Origin: Astropecten irregularis
Taxonomy: Eukaryota; Echinodermata; Asteroidea; Paxillosida; Astropectinidae
Direction: 5' to 3'
DNA: 64,000 bases
Assembly (NCBI GenBank): GCA_963971285.1
Contig: OZ020254.1
Coordinates: forward strand, 11,346,001-11,410,000
Shown here: piece by piece, positions 1 to 12,176 of the stretch
How the letters are laid out: each line of letters begins with the position of its first letter
Position numbering within the stretch: position 1 is the stretch's first letter
Notes under the pieces: generated by a model
What the model was told of the DNA's origin: nothing
The model's input: the letters and a program-made list of their open reading frames with translations, nothing else
The model's database searches: none
Translations under genes and position numbers: made by a program

Positions 1-576
1 TGTTTTTTCCAGATGCAATTATTGTTGGCTTCATCCATAAATCCCCAGTCTGAGAGCCCCAGAAGAGAAGGCTCAAGACCCAAGACTATAACTTTGAATA
101 GCACGCTAGAATCTCCCCGACTTAATGGCAATCCACTTCGCCCACAACATTTTAACTTTCACTTAAAACAGTTTAAAACAAACCGTAATGGGCAGGAATA
201 TCCCACGGCGTTAGTGATGTGGATTCATTTCGAGTCCACTTTTCAAGGAAACAAGGTCCGTTCCATAATAGACGCCTTTCGGTTTGACATGAGCGTCGCA
301 AGGGGAGCTCTCAACCAAATTGGTCATCACTCCGCACCAGGTGTAGATTTGACAGCCAAAATTGTTTCGAATAAATTTTGAAGTCCTATCACGTCTCGTG
401 GGATGGCAATGGCACCGTGATATCCATTTGAAAGAATAATTGGATAATCCCACAATGCAGTCTAACATTACGCCCTCTATGAAACCACTTCATCTTCCCA
501 AACTGGCTTCGTGTAACTTTGCTTTGCTCAAGATGTGCGCTACGCTTTGAATGAGATTATCCACGTTTATAGACTA
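1..576. other. Unrecognised non-coding stretch
   Basis: I see no gene, RNA or repeat here. The two short overlapping open frames on opposite strands show no recognisable domain or low-complexity pattern and look like chance. Confidence 0.4.
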
Positions 577-584
577 ATGATACT

Positions 585-1035
585 ACGGAGCTCCACGAGT
601 GCCATTTCACTTATCCAGATAACCACATAATTTATCTCGCCAAGGGGACTTTTGGAGTGGTCAAAGTCGTCTTGTCTCAATAATTATCTCAACAAGATGA
701 CTTTTAGGGAAAACGAAAAGTCGACTTATCCTGATAATTAATCTGGCCAAGTCAACGAAGTGCATCTAAAAAATCGTCTTATCCTGATAAATAACCTCAG
801 TTTTATGAAGACGTCTTTACATGGTAAACTATCAGGACAAGTCGACTTTCTTCTTTTAGTAAGTCGTCTTGGCAAAATAAATTATCAGGATATGTCGACT
901 TCTTGGTTTTCACTAACTCATCTTGCACGAATAAATTATCTCGATAAGTCGACTTGTAGGGCTTTATAAGTCGACTTTGGTGAGATAAATTATGTGTTTA
1001 TCTGAATAAGTGGAATGGCACTCGTGGAGCTCCGT
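585..1035. mobile_element. Foldback element G with 8-bp target duplication
   Basis: The left end ACGGAGCTCCACGAGTGCCA is repeated inverted at the right end (TGGCACTCGTGGAGCTCCGT), and the complementarity continues inward past ACTTATC and TAATTTATCTC. Directly outside lie ATGATACT (577-584) and ATGAAACT (1036-1043), an 8-bp direct repeat with one mismatch that reads as a target-site duplication. The interior is built from degenerate copies of a unit of the form AAGTCGACTT-ATCCTGATAATTA in both orientations. No protein is encoded. Long inverted ends made of subrepeats plus an 8-bp duplication fit foldback elements; sea urchin TU elements are a known comparison. hAT-type MITEs also make 8-bp duplications and are an alternative. 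Confidence 0.75.
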
Positions 1036-1666
1036 ATGAAACTAATAATGGATTATGTTTCTTTACTGTTCTCACGTTTCTGACTATCTTAAGAAATCAT
1101 AAGGCCCTACAGAAAGCGAGACGCGAGTCTACGTATACAGCGTTTCCTTTCATCATATATCCCATACACACTGTTCTTTTTGCCTGGTGAGCCTTCCGTG
1201 ATTACTGTAATAGACCCATATTCCTCATTTTATTGGATCGATGCAAAAACACTGCAAAGGATTACAGAGTGGTGCACTGGCAAAGTGCAATTACCATTAT
1301 GGTACGATTAAATTTCCATTAATCGTAACTTGATTATACCCACTATAATTGTTAGGCTTTCTTCGTATTATTATGAGCGAGCAGATATCCCATTACGGGT
1401 AACATTATATCCCGTGTATATTACGGTGCGACTCAGTCGTGAGTTTATTAACCGATCTGTGTATAGCGTGTGTGTACTTTGGGGAGTAGAATGGGAAAAT
1501 ACAGAATGTTGATGATGAACTTATAGTGGTATTAATAAATTTGCGTGTTCCCAATGGAGTCTTACCTGTACGAAGGATCGAGTCACAGTCTTAAAATTTG
1601 CCACTTGAAAATGTGCACGAAATCACCGTTGGAAGCCGAATGTGGTTTAAGTACATGTATACTACG

Positions 1667-2436
<770 letters not shown>

Positions 2437-4395
2437 TTATGTAACTATTCGATTGACGTATTGAGCCGCGATTGTTTGTGTGGTTGTGATATTTCATGTG
2501 TATATTGGATCAGATGATAAGTATGGATATTACTCGTTGACCTTTACAAGTGTTGTGTATCTCCTTAGTACACATCTATCTAAACCTTCTTCAGTTATTC
2601 AATACCATGATTTAATGAGACACTTAGAGCTGACCGTCAATAGCAACACTAGACACTGGCATTTGCCTTGTACTCAAAAACGTGGACTCCCAGTCCTGAC
2701 TGATTATTTTGTGTGAGGCGTTTCGCCGCGTCAATTTTTTCCCCTCCGAGGAATGTTGGCGATGTCACATCATCAATTAAAAATTGCACCTGTACCAGTC
2801 CGTAACAGCATATTGATCGGGGGGGGGGGGGGGTGGACCGAGCCAGGCCAGCGGACGGTGCATGACGCTGCTACCTGGTTCCTTGCTTGTTTGCTCGCTT
2901 GCTTGCTGCCGTGGCGCGCTGCCGTGCTTCTCTCCCCGTGTGATATATCCGGTGGGGCTTTAGGCGTCGCCGTATGGGCTAACCTCGGTAGGGAGCCGAG
3001 CATCGCACCATCCCTGCTCGGTGCTTGAGGAAGATGACAAGATAAAGTCACTGTCCCTCCTGCTCTTCCTCCCTGCATCTCTAGAAGCCAAAATGTGGCT
3101 GCAAGTTCAGCACACAGTCAACTGAGAGCAAACCGTCCAATTACTCGATTCATATCAGCGGTATATAGACATAGGGGATGTTATAGACATATTATTGAAC
3201 TTGCTCTTCAAACAATTATCAACTTGAGATGAACAAGAAATCGTGGTGAAACCCTAACCTACTTGCACCTGTCGCTCCTGCGCGTATCATTACAAATGGC
3301 ATCGCGTCATCCCCTAATGGCACCGACATATCGCTTCCCTGGTGACCCCGTTCAGCAAGGACTAAATTTTGAAACTTGCTCTTTCTCTAGCGGCGTTATC
3401 ATTAGCAGTGATTGATGCCTCATCGAGAGCTCATCGACCAAAGAAAAACAATTTGCGACGACTGCATCTCTTTAAGTATCAAACCGCTCCACTGGAGTTT
3501 AATTTCATCGCGTTCAGATTGTTATTAGATGCCGACTACGTCAGTTATTGACTCCAGTTTAGTCATCATATCAGCGCCTGTTAGACTATTCACCAAACTG
3601 CTCTTTAAATCGCGTACGAGAAAGTAAAAACAGAACATAAGAGACGCTACCCTAAAGAGGTCGTTGGCGACCGTAGATAGTTACATATTTACATCCCTGT
3701 TTTTCCATCCAATATAACCAAGCTAACCTTATTAGTAGACGCAAGGTCTGTAGGGTCAGAGATATCACTAGTGACTTATATAATTGACGATAACCTATTC
3801 CACACTGCCTTCGCTGGTTTATGCAAACACACACACAAACAATTTTGCTGTACAATTTCAAGAGGTAAACACTTGACTTGCGTCCTGTGACATTTTCAGC
3901 GTGGAACAGGGCGAGAGGGATTCACAAAGGAAAAGCAATACCTTCTCCTGCGTTACACAGCTAAGATCAAATAATGTCTTTTCCGTGGACATACTAGGGA
4001 AGGTGTTTGGCCAAGCATAATAAGAACGGCGGTACCCTGTGGGGTATGGCGCTTCGGTGCCATGCAGTGTGTCCTGGTTTTTTTTATACAGTGCCCGCGC
4101 GGCAAATTTAGTTCCAAACTCATATTTCCCTAAGGTAATGCAAACAAAGCCATACAAAATGTAGAATCAGATAGGACAGGGTAAAAAGCCCCGGCGAGTT
4201 CAGCTCTAACTTTTTGTCTTTTTTTTTTTCATTTTGACTATAATTATATCGCCCTGCAGTTAACACGACTATGTACTGCCATGCTCGGTGTTTGACGTTA
4301 TTATGGTCGTGTCACGTGGTTTCACGTGCGTTAGTTTGGCCTTATCGTACGTCAGTGATGTCTTTGTGATGTTATGTTTAAAGCCGTTTTCGCCG
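2437..4395. other. Non-coding stretch with poly-G run
   Basis: The only clear feature is a 15-base G run at 2819-2833. A 60-codon frame at 3369 resembles a signal peptide at first sight but begins with TTG rather than ATG and has no further support. I recognise no gene or repeat family. Confidence 0.4.
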
Positions 4396-4724
4396 TAAAG
4401 GTAATATCATGCATCATTTGTCAAAGAAATACAGATTCATGGGCAAAAATATCAAGGACGATACAGTAGCAGTCATCTGTGAAAATTTCAGTCCCAAACG
4501 GTGCCCGGTTTTTTGAGAAAATAGTGAAAAACGGCCGCAGTATTTTTTTAAGTATTTTCTCTTTTATTTTTGATATTTTCAAAGATCAAAAAGATTTTCG
4601 GTCATTGTTTTACTAATTTCTGGATAAATACAGCATTTCAGGCGGAAAAATGAACAGTATGTTTCTACCACCACCATCTCCACATTCTGTTTTGGTTTCT
4701 TACCAAAGTATGATACTACCTTTA
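4396..4724 (+). mobile_element. Family A MITE, copy 1
   Basis: Family A is a non-coding element of about 370 bp. Its ends are AAGGTAGTATCATACTTTGG and the inverted complement CCAAAGTATGATACTACCTT, bounded by TA on both sides in almost every copy, which suggests a TA target duplication. Internal landmarks are CAAAGAAATACAGATTCATG, GTCATCTGTGAAAATTTCAG, TTTCTGGATAAATACA and GGTATGTTTCTACCA. This copy has a diverged left end (AAGGTAATATCATGCATCAT) and a well-preserved right end. Confidence 0.88.
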
Positions 4725-4865
4725 GCCAATAGTGTCTATATTGTTTACATGAAAATGATATTGTAGTAATAATTATACGTTGTATCATTGCTAATCACCA
4801 ATTTCTAGTTGGTTTTTACCTTTTCTTTAATAGGATTGGTATCATTTGGGAAAAAACGCGGGCGA

Positions 4866-5025
4866 TTCACAATAGTGCGCCACCAAGAGTTTGCAATGCG
4901 TTGGCCAATCACAACGCACGGAATCGGTAGACCTCCTTCCATATGTGCATTTTGATCGACAATTTCCGCGCGTTGTGATTGGCCAACGCGTTGCAAACTC
5001 TTTGAGGCGCACTAGTGTGAATTAC
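4866..5025. repeat. Inverted repeat M with CCAAT motifs in both arms
   Basis: The arm ATTCACAATAGTGCGCC, then GAGTTTGCAATGCGTTGG and CCAATCACAACGC, recurs inverted after a unique centre of about 40 bp. Each arm carries GGCCAATCA, a CCAAT box core, in opposite orientations. It is probably a MITE. I could not identify a target duplication. Confidence 0.75.
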
Positions 5026-5765
5026 GTCATTTACTTTGTAAGGTTTTCTATTTCCCCCCAAACAACATTTCACACAAAATAACTCTTTCGTTTCACCATT
5101 CGTGAACGATCGTTTCATTAGTTCTACATTTCATGTGTCTGAGTAGCTAAGAGCGAAATCGAATTGGAGTTTTCTGATATTTTCTGTCTATATACCTTTA
5201 CGCTTCCTCTGTTATTGACTTGTTCGATTGAGAGCGATTTGAGGTGTCTCAAGAAAAGTTAATATTATTCCCAAAGTCACTGTATTGATATATCTCTTGT
5301 AGGCATTTTGCCAGTCGTTATATAGAGATCCCAGAGACTCGATTTGGACATTAATGTAGTCACATAATGATAACTCATCGATCAATGCAGAGGCAGCTAT
5401 GTTATCAACCGATGACTCCGACGCCAACTCGTCTCGAGATAATGGCCATATCATTTTCCCAATTCTGAAGATAACGCGCCGTAAAACTTGAAATGACTAT
5501 AGAACGACCGTGTTCTATTATTTCGTTCTCACATTTTTGTTCTCACGTTATGATAGAATATTTGTCGGGTTCGCTCCTGATGTGTGCCAGTGATGGTGAG
5601 AAGTCACGGCCTAGATAGCTGGACTGGTGAAACGAGGCCATATGTGTGATGTATGTGGATGAGCGCTATATAATGTGTGTGTGCCAGACAATTTCAAGTA
5701 TAGCTCCGCGGAAGTTAACGCAATTATAGCACGTCGAGTCAGCGCCCTACCGTAGGCCAGTGCGC
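5026..5765. other. Unrecognised non-coding stretch
   Basis: No gene or repeat family recognised. Short open frames on the minus strand lack recognisable features. Confidence 0.35.
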
Positions 5766-6829
5766 GCCAACACCTAGTCTTGGTTCAAGACTGTATTGGT
5801 GTGGATACTCGAACCGCACTGACCATACGTGTGTACGTACAGGTAATCCGCACACACGTACGCACGGACCTGTCACTAATACAGTCTTGGGAATCGTGTA
5901 AAATCTCCCCCCGAAATCGGGGGGAAACACACTGCGCATGCGTTGCATGTAAAGTCGGGCGCTGCCCATTTTCTGCTCACGCACGTGCATACACGTAAAC
6001 AAGGCACCCCGTGAAGTTACACAATATGGTATAGTTACAATAGTATGGTACCGTATACGTGCCTTTTGGTTAACATTTCGACGATGTGACTGGGCGAAAG
6101 TTGGGGAGATATATGACTGTGTATTTCAGTGGCTTATTTACAACATAATGTAGAAATCCATGGTTGCTGAATTATTGTACCTTGTAATACTATAATTCCA
6201 TTGCATTTGGTAAAAACAAACACGAAGCAAGGAGTTTTAAACGTGCTATTTAAGTATTATTTAGCCTGAGGCCTACAGTGAAACACTCCATTTTAAGTTA
6301 CATGTAGGCATGTAGGCCTATAAACAAAAACATTTACACTGTTCATAATTTGTAGCTCTTTGATACTTCACACTGTAGCTCACTTCACAACCATGGAGGT
6401 AGAAATAGATTTCTACCTCCATGATACAAAGTGCATGGTACATACACCTGTACACCGCATGCATATCAATTCCCACAGGTCGGCCGTGGGAATGCAGCGA
6501 TCTCTGCATTGTTTGACCCGGGCGTTGCCATGGGAGCTGACCGCAGGCCTCGAAGTTCAGGTTTTGCCTGAGGGGAATGACCATATATGACCAGCGTCAT
6601 TCTTATATATCATACATATTCAACAGTGTGCCATGGTGACGAAGTAGCGCGCTACATACATTATACTAACGAGGTGCGCGCGCAACTCCCCGCCCTTACA
6701 CGACTCCCAAGACTATGTTATCGAAGGCCTTTACGAATGGGTGTACGTACGTGCGTGTCAGTGCGGATAATCGGTTCGTACGTTCGAGTACGGTAATAAC
6801 ATAGTCGTGGACCAAGACTAGCCAACACC
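5766..6829. mobile_element. Inverted-repeat transposon N with perfect 9-bp target duplication
   Basis: GCCAACACC occurs at 5766-5774 and again at 6821-6829. Between them lies a 1,046-bp unit (5775-6820) beginning TAGTCTTGGTTC and ending with the inverted form (GGACCAAGACTA). The inverted ends extend about 130 bp each, with shared landmarks TACTCGAAC, ATCCGCAC, ACGTACG and CAGTCTTGGGA or TAGTCTTGGGA. Each arm is itself palindromic, because the CAAGACT motif recurs inverted at its inner edge. The interior encodes no recognisable protein, so it is non-autonomous. A 9-bp duplication with long inverted ends is typical of Mutator-like elements; Merlin (8-9 bp) or a foldback class are alternatives. 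Confidence 0.85.
6392..6424. repeat. Perfect 14-bp hairpin inside element N
   Basis: CATGGAGGTAGAAA, a TAGAT loop and the exact complement TTTCTACCTCCATG. Its role is unknown; it lies in the interior of transposon N. Confidence 0.85.
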
Positions 6830-6836
6830 CAAACAT

Positions 6837-7148
6837 TTGTTTCGTGTTTTCCACCCATCCATTGCCCTCGTCTTCCCAGTAGTCCTTTTCGTCTTATTCG
6901 GTTCTTTGAGACTTGAGAGGCGACTTAAGAACGGTGGGCCTCATATACCCCACAGGGGTTATCAACCTTAGAGTTAGTGAGAGACGGGGGATGAAAATAC
7001 TGTTTGGATGAAAGATGTTGAGGAGGGGGGAGGGGGTTGTTAGCCACCTCGCCTGACTGACTGCATGCAGAACTCAGAGTTGGCTATGTAGTGTGTTATA
7101 CACACTCATGTGTCGTGTAGGTGTGAACAAAGTGACTTTATGTGCTTC
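6837..7148. other. Unrecognised non-coding stretch
   Basis: Purine-rich and GT-rich patches only. No gene or repeat family seen. Confidence 0.35.
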
Positions 7149-7514
7149 AGGTAGTATCATACTTTGGTTAGAGACCAAAACAGAAATGTTCACAGATTTA
7201 CGTATAACTTTCAGGGTATGAAGATGGTGCTGATAGAAACATGCCGTTAAAGTTTTTCCGCCTGAAATGGTGTATTTATCCAGAAATTAGTAAAACAACG
7301 ACCGAAAATCTTTTTGATCTTGTATAAAAAGATAGAAAATAAAAGAGAAAAGACTTAATAAATACTGTGGCAGTTTTTCACTGTTTTCTCAAAAAGTAGG
7401 TACCGTATGGGACTGAAATTTTCATACATGACTTTTACTGTATCTTCCTTGATTTTATTTTGCCCATGAATCTGTATTTCTTTGACAAAAACTAGAATAT
7501 GATGTTACCTTTAA
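7149..7514 (-). mobile_element. Family A MITE, copy 2
   Basis: Full-length, reversed relative to the copy at 4396. It begins AGGTAGTATCATACTTTGGTTA and ends GATGTTACCTTTAAAG, with CCATGAATCTGTATTTCTTTG just inside the right end. The distal end is diverged (TAGAATATGATGTTACC). Confidence 0.88.
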
Positions 7515-7902
7515 AGCAGAGTGTACATGTACTCTGTACACTGTCAACAATTTCGGTAACATTTTCGGTAACTTGGTGCCCTCGGCCCAAATTCATGGAA
7601 ACTGTTACCGTTAACAAAAATTATCTGCTTACGGTAGCAATTGGGGTTTTTTGCTTACTGTTAGCGTATTTCACGGGAATGGTTTTTTGGGGGGTAACGG
7701 TAAGCAAGGAATTTCTCCAGAATGTATATATGACGACGAGTTAGCAGAAAATAATCACGGATACCCTTGAAATTCTTCGCTAACCGAAAAGTCTTGCTTA
7801 CGGTTTCCATAAAATAGATTTCACGTGTAGCAGTGCCCGTAAGCACAAAAATAGGCTGTAACGGATTCCATAAAATTGGGTCCAGTTTAGAGCAACACAC
7901 CA
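7515..7902. repeat. GTAACGGTAAGCA-rich segment, possible decayed inverted repeat
   Basis: Motifs such as GTTACCGTTAAC, GCTTACGGTA, GGTAACGGTAAGCA and CTTGCTTACGG recur in both orientations. CATGGAAACTG near the left side is mirrored by GGTTTCCATAAAA on the right. This may be an old MITE, but I could not define its ends. No protein is encoded. Confidence 0.35.
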
Positions 7903-8142
7903 GGGGTCAATTTCATAAAGATGCTTAGCACAAAAAAATGCTAAGCACAATGGCTTGCCCAATAAAACAAACCACCATTGAAAATCCCATTTCATATCCA
8001 TGGTCAGCGAACAACAGCCAAAGAACAATCACAAGTGATACACAACACATGGACATTTGGTTGTTAATCCTGTTTTTATTGAGGCAGAAATGTAATGCTT
8101 AGCTATTTTCTTTGTGCTAAGCAGCTCTATGAAATTGACCTC
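7903..8142. mobile_element. Family C MITE, copy 1
   Basis: Inverted ends AGGGGTCAATTTCATAAAG and CTATGAAATTGACCTCT, followed inward by complementary GCTTAGCAC motifs. The interior matches the copies at 34386 and about 45888 through CAGCCAAAGAACAATCACAA and related words. Non-coding, about 240 bp. Confidence 0.85.
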
Positions 8143-8805
8143 TGGGATAACACCACTTTGGGCCCTGTGTACACTAGCAACATTTGGCCAACCTGTTACC
8201 GAGATGTTGCTGCGACATGTTACCCAACTCGTTTTGCTCTGTGTACACTGACAACATTTTCAGCAACAACGTGTACCTGGGCAACATGTTACCGAGATTG
8301 TACCCGAAAATTATGACAGTGTACACTTTGCTTTATACCTATTTAAAGCATACGAGTCCGTGTGCATTATACACTATAGCATTATACACTATAGGTTGAA
8401 AACAACTTTTATTTTAATCAATCGCTGTCCTGGGTCGGATGCGTAATAAATTGTCATGCATTTGATTATTACTGTTTTTTTGGTGAATAAAAAGCTACTA
8501 TACAGAATGCTGCTGAGTGTCCTCACGGAAAATCGATGCATTTGGGCAGACGATTCGATTTTGCTATTCCGTGCGATAACTTCGTCGCTCCTGGTACAGA
8601 CATAGTAATTGCTCTAGTAGACAGAATCATTCAATTATAGTTGTTTTTCAGTCGACTTGATCAATTAGCTTGCTATTGACTAAGTCTGATAATGCATTGT
8701 TCCATGTCTTTAGTTTAACTACCACTAATTATATTTATAAGACATTGACATTAATAAGTCGTGGAAGAATCCGCGAGGCCAAACAATGTCGTTCGTATTT
8801 TTAAA
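8143..8805. other. Non-coding stretch with short direct repeats
   Basis: GTGTACACT, GCAACAT and TGTTACCGAGAT recur several times between about 8165 and 8325, in direct and inverted order, which may be another decayed MITE. AGCATTATACACTAT is doubled near 8360-8392. The rest shows nothing recognisable. Confidence 0.4.
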
Positions 8806-9076
8806 TTAAAGGTTATGTATAGGATTGGTAACATTACCCAAACAGAAATGTTCACAGATTTACGTATACATTTTTCAGAATATGAAGATGCTGCTGGTAA
8901 AAACATACCTTTAAAACATTTCCGCAAAATATTCAGTCGGGTTTTTGCTATTTTCTCGTGACTCAGATGTCCGATTGAGCTCAAATTTCCACAGGTTTAT
9001 TGTTTCATGTACATTTTTAATCATACAAAGTGTGAGTGCTGTTCTGTGACCTTTACCAATAATTGTATTATATCTC
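8806..9076 (-). mobile_element. A-prime MITE, copy 1
   Basis: A relative of family A. One half shares CAGAAATGTTCACAGATTT, TATGAAGATG and the following A-type words. The other half is different: ATTTTCTCGTGACTCAGATG, TCCGATTGAGCTCA, CAAAGTGTGAGTGCTGTTCT and TGACCTTTACCA. The same non-A half is found at 9835, 11009 and 61069. The terminal TTAAAGG is retained at the left. Confidence 0.75.
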
Positions 9077-9834
9077 TATATATCTTCGTTGTGATGCTCA
9101 CAATAATTTGACGTATCGACAAATTCGTGGGTGTGCATTGGAGTCTAACTGATTGTATTCATACATTTCATTCAGACATTCGTTTAGAAACCAAAACCAA
9201 AATTGCTATAATGTGTTATTCGAGGGTCATTGCCCTTGAGTGTGCGTTCTGACGTCGGTTAATGGATCTTGTACACGCAGGGCGAATCACATACAGCGAA
9301 CCTTATGTATACACAGCACTGGCTTGCTAACCAAAATATGTAAGTCTAATATATGCCCCCAGGAGCTGATTTTTACAGGGCCAGGAAGTGTCAGATTGTT
9401 TTTTCTCTCTTGTCTTGTCTCAACAAGGAGGGGGAAAAATTCACTCCGTCGTCGTCAGCACAAAGTGAAGTGGAGCGTTCAAGAGATGTTGTATGGAAAT
9501 GCAAATCCAAGGTTACGATGTGTATGTATATTTTAAAATCATGCTAGGGGGATGTCATGTTTGTTTTATACAATGAGGTATAGTAGAATGCTATTTGTGT
9601 GAGTGTGTACGTGACTTCATTGCAGCATTCGTGGTGCCATGTACTTCAGTTTTTGAAAGCGTTATAATAACTTTGAGATTTAAATTTTAGCAAGATAACC
9701 GACCTACTTGCTCGACTTAAATAAATGCATATATTGAAGAAAAATAGGTATCCTTTAATATTATGATCTCACTGCAGCCTTTAGTGGGGCATGTAGAGAC
9801 GCGAAATTAAGATATTACGTGTGCGTTTTTCTGC
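9077..9834. other. Unrecognised non-coding stretch
   Basis: Two overlapping forward open frames of 64 and 98 codons here have no recognisable motif. No repeat family recognised. Confidence 0.35.
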
Positions 9835-10160
9835 TTAAAGGTATAGCACATGATTTGTAAAGGTCACAGAACAGCACTCACACTTTGTCTGTATATAGGC
9901 CTACATGAAATGATAAACCTGTGACAATTTAAGCTCAATCTGACATCTGAGTCACGAGAAAATAGTGACTTAATTGTTTATTACAAAACATACAGAATGG
10001 TTTTGATCTTACTCCGAGATCAAAACTGTTTTCAGTATTTGTTTTACTTTTTCTGGATATAAAGTACACCATTTCAGGAGGAAATATTTAGATAGTATGT
10101 TTCTACCGGCACCATCTTCATTCCTTGAACGGAATACGTAAATTTGTCAATATGTACTTT
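9835..10160 (+). mobile_element. A-prime MITE, copy 2
   Basis: Begins TTAAAGGTATAGCACATGAT, runs through GTCACAGAACAGCACTCACA, CATCTGAGTCACGAGAAAAT and TTTCTGGATA, and ends in the A-type region GTATGTTTCTACCGGCACCA. The last part of the right end is diverged or missing. Confidence 0.75.
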
Positions 10161-11008
10161 CTATTGAGAGATTCGTATACCATCGTCTTTCTGAAACGAT
10201 TTCACGTGCGAACGGCAGCAGACGACTCGCGTGTTTGGCGCCAAAACCGCTGGTTCGCAGCAGATCCGTGAACAGCGTGTAATTTACACTGGCCCCCCGC
10301 CTGCAACTCCAGGAGGCAAAGCCGACGCATCGTTAATTTTGCAACTTCAAAGTCAATGTCGTTCTCCCGCCATGACAAGAGAACGAAGTTGATACATTTT
10401 CAGAACACCGTCAAAGGAAAGCGGCCTGCTGATTGCTGTATGAGGTGGGATTTACGCGCCATCTGTGGTTCAGGTTTAGGAATTAGCGATAGGGGATAAA
10501 GGGATCACTGGTATGTGACCCGAAGATGAAATACTCTATGTTATTCCTGTACTTAATTGAATTTGCTGGAGATGTTTTTGCCCTTGTCTATAACCAGATG
10601 AGGAATGTATCATGTCCCTGCAATTAAGCTCAGTGTCTTGTCAATCTTGAACTAATCAGAGTGTGGCACGTTCGCATTGGTGCCGCGGGAGAGAGACTGG
10701 TGAAAATGGGCAATTGATAAAAAACAAATTGATACAATGAGTTGATTACATTTAAAGTATCTACCTCAGTCTGCTGTGCGTGACATCAATGATACCGCAG
10801 GTGTGGAATTGGGTTCGTTGAGTCATTGCTTTACGTATACCGTGACGTCAAACAGTCTTTCTTGATTAGCTCATATTGATGTGCTCGTTTTACTTGTACC
10901 AACTTACTTTTAAAGAGCAATTGAATGTAACTATGGTAGGGCTTTATACAGAGTTGGTAATGACGATTTGTTCTATAGTTTCTGTACGTCAACATAATGA
11001 TTGCCCGA
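10161..11008. other. Unrecognised non-coding stretch
   Basis: Includes a GC-richer patch around 10200-10330 without a recognisable gene. No repeat family seen. Confidence 0.35.
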
Positions 11009-11259
11009 AGTGCTGTATTCATCCAGAAATCTAGTCACACAAAGACCGAAAACAGTTTTGATCTCGGGGTAGAACCAGAACCATTCTTCATGTTTTATAT
11101 GAAACATTGAGTCGGGTTTTCGCAATTTTCTCGCGACTCAGATGTCCGATTGAGCTCACTTTTTCACCTCAGGTTTATTATATAATGTACATACTGGATT
11201 GACAAAGTGTGAGTGCTGTTCTCTGACCTTTACCACTCATGTATAATTATACCTTTAAA
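11009..11259 (-). mobile_element. A-prime MITE, copy 3, truncated
   Basis: Contains GTGCTGTATTCATCCAGAAA, CTCGCGACTCAGATGTCCGA, GTGTGAGTGCTGTTCT and the end TATACCTTTAAAG. The other end is lost. Its terminal TTTAAAG is shared with the start of the family A copy that follows. Confidence 0.75.
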
Positions 11260-11621
11260 GGTAGTATCATACTTTGGTTTTTGTCAAAGAAGTACAGATT
11301 CATGGGCAAAAATATCAAGACAGATACAATAACAGTAATCTGTGAAAGTTTCAGCCCCATACGTTGCCCACTTTATGAGAAAACAGTGAAAAACAGCCAC
11401 AGTATTTCTTAAGTCTTTTCTCTTCTATTTTTGATCTTTAAAAAGATCAAACAGATTTTCGGTCATTGTTTTACTAATTTCTGGATAAATACACCATTTC
11501 AGGCAGAACAATTTTAACGGTATGTTTCTGCCACCACAATCTTCATACCATGTAACTTATACGTAAATCTGTGAACATTTCCGTTTTGGTGTCTTTTACC
11601 AAAGTATGATACTACGTTTAA
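11255..11621 (+). mobile_element. Family A MITE, copy 3
   Basis: Full-length copy close to the consensus: TTAAAGGTAGTATCATACTT at the left and ACCAAAGTATGATACTACG at the right. It abuts an A-prime copy on its left with a shared TTAAAG, so one element probably inserted at the terminus of the other. Confidence 0.92.
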
Positions 11622-11738
11622 GGGTCCCCTGCATGTATCCTAGTTGCTAAATTGTAGTATGTCCATTAAAGACAACAATTCTTTACAACAAATCAATCGT
11701 AACTTTTATATTTAGTCAACGAAGGACAAACGTCAACG

Positions 11739-12176
11739 AATAGACCGATCCAGTAGGCCACGCCCACCATAGCAACGGCCAAGCAACGACGCACACGCGC
11801 GCGCGTAACGTGTCACGATCGCCAACACGCGTTGCACGCCCATCACCGAAAGCACTTATCTCTATGGGACTCTGGTTTTGGAAAAAGTCACAAATGTACG
11901 TTTCGTCTCTTACCAGGCCATCGAGAGTCAGAATTACAATGAAAATATAAATGCCATCAATTTGTAGCAGAAAGATACTGTACTTGTGAAGTTGTGCTGC
12001 ATTTGCAGAGGAAGGTATTTATTGTTTTTCCAGTTTGTAAACGTAAACACTACTGTAATTAATACCGTGATCTCCAGCGTGAGATCACCAAAATGGCTGC
12101 TGCAATTGGTGATCAGATTTTCGCGGCTGTGATTGGTCAATGCAAAATGGGGCGGGGCTTAATGGATCGGTCTATT
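11739..12176. mobile_element. Inverted-repeat element T
   Basis: The left end AATAGACCGATCCAGTAGGC (11739) and the right end TTAATGGATCGGTCTATT (to 12176) are inverted complements over about 27 bp, including a GC-rich subterminal CCACGCCC / GGGGCGGGGC pair. The 438-bp interior is non-coding and carries ATTGGTGATCA and GATTGGTCAAT, CCAAT-type words. No clear target duplication. Confidence 0.72.

Noticed and set aside
3369..3551. A small secreted protein suggested by a hydrophobic N-terminus
   Set aside because: The frame starts with TTG, not ATG, is only 60 codons, and lacks splice or polyadenylation context.
5775..5905. The two N arms as two separate small MITEs
   Set aside because: The exact 9-bp duplication is found only at the outer borders of the pair, which argues for one element.
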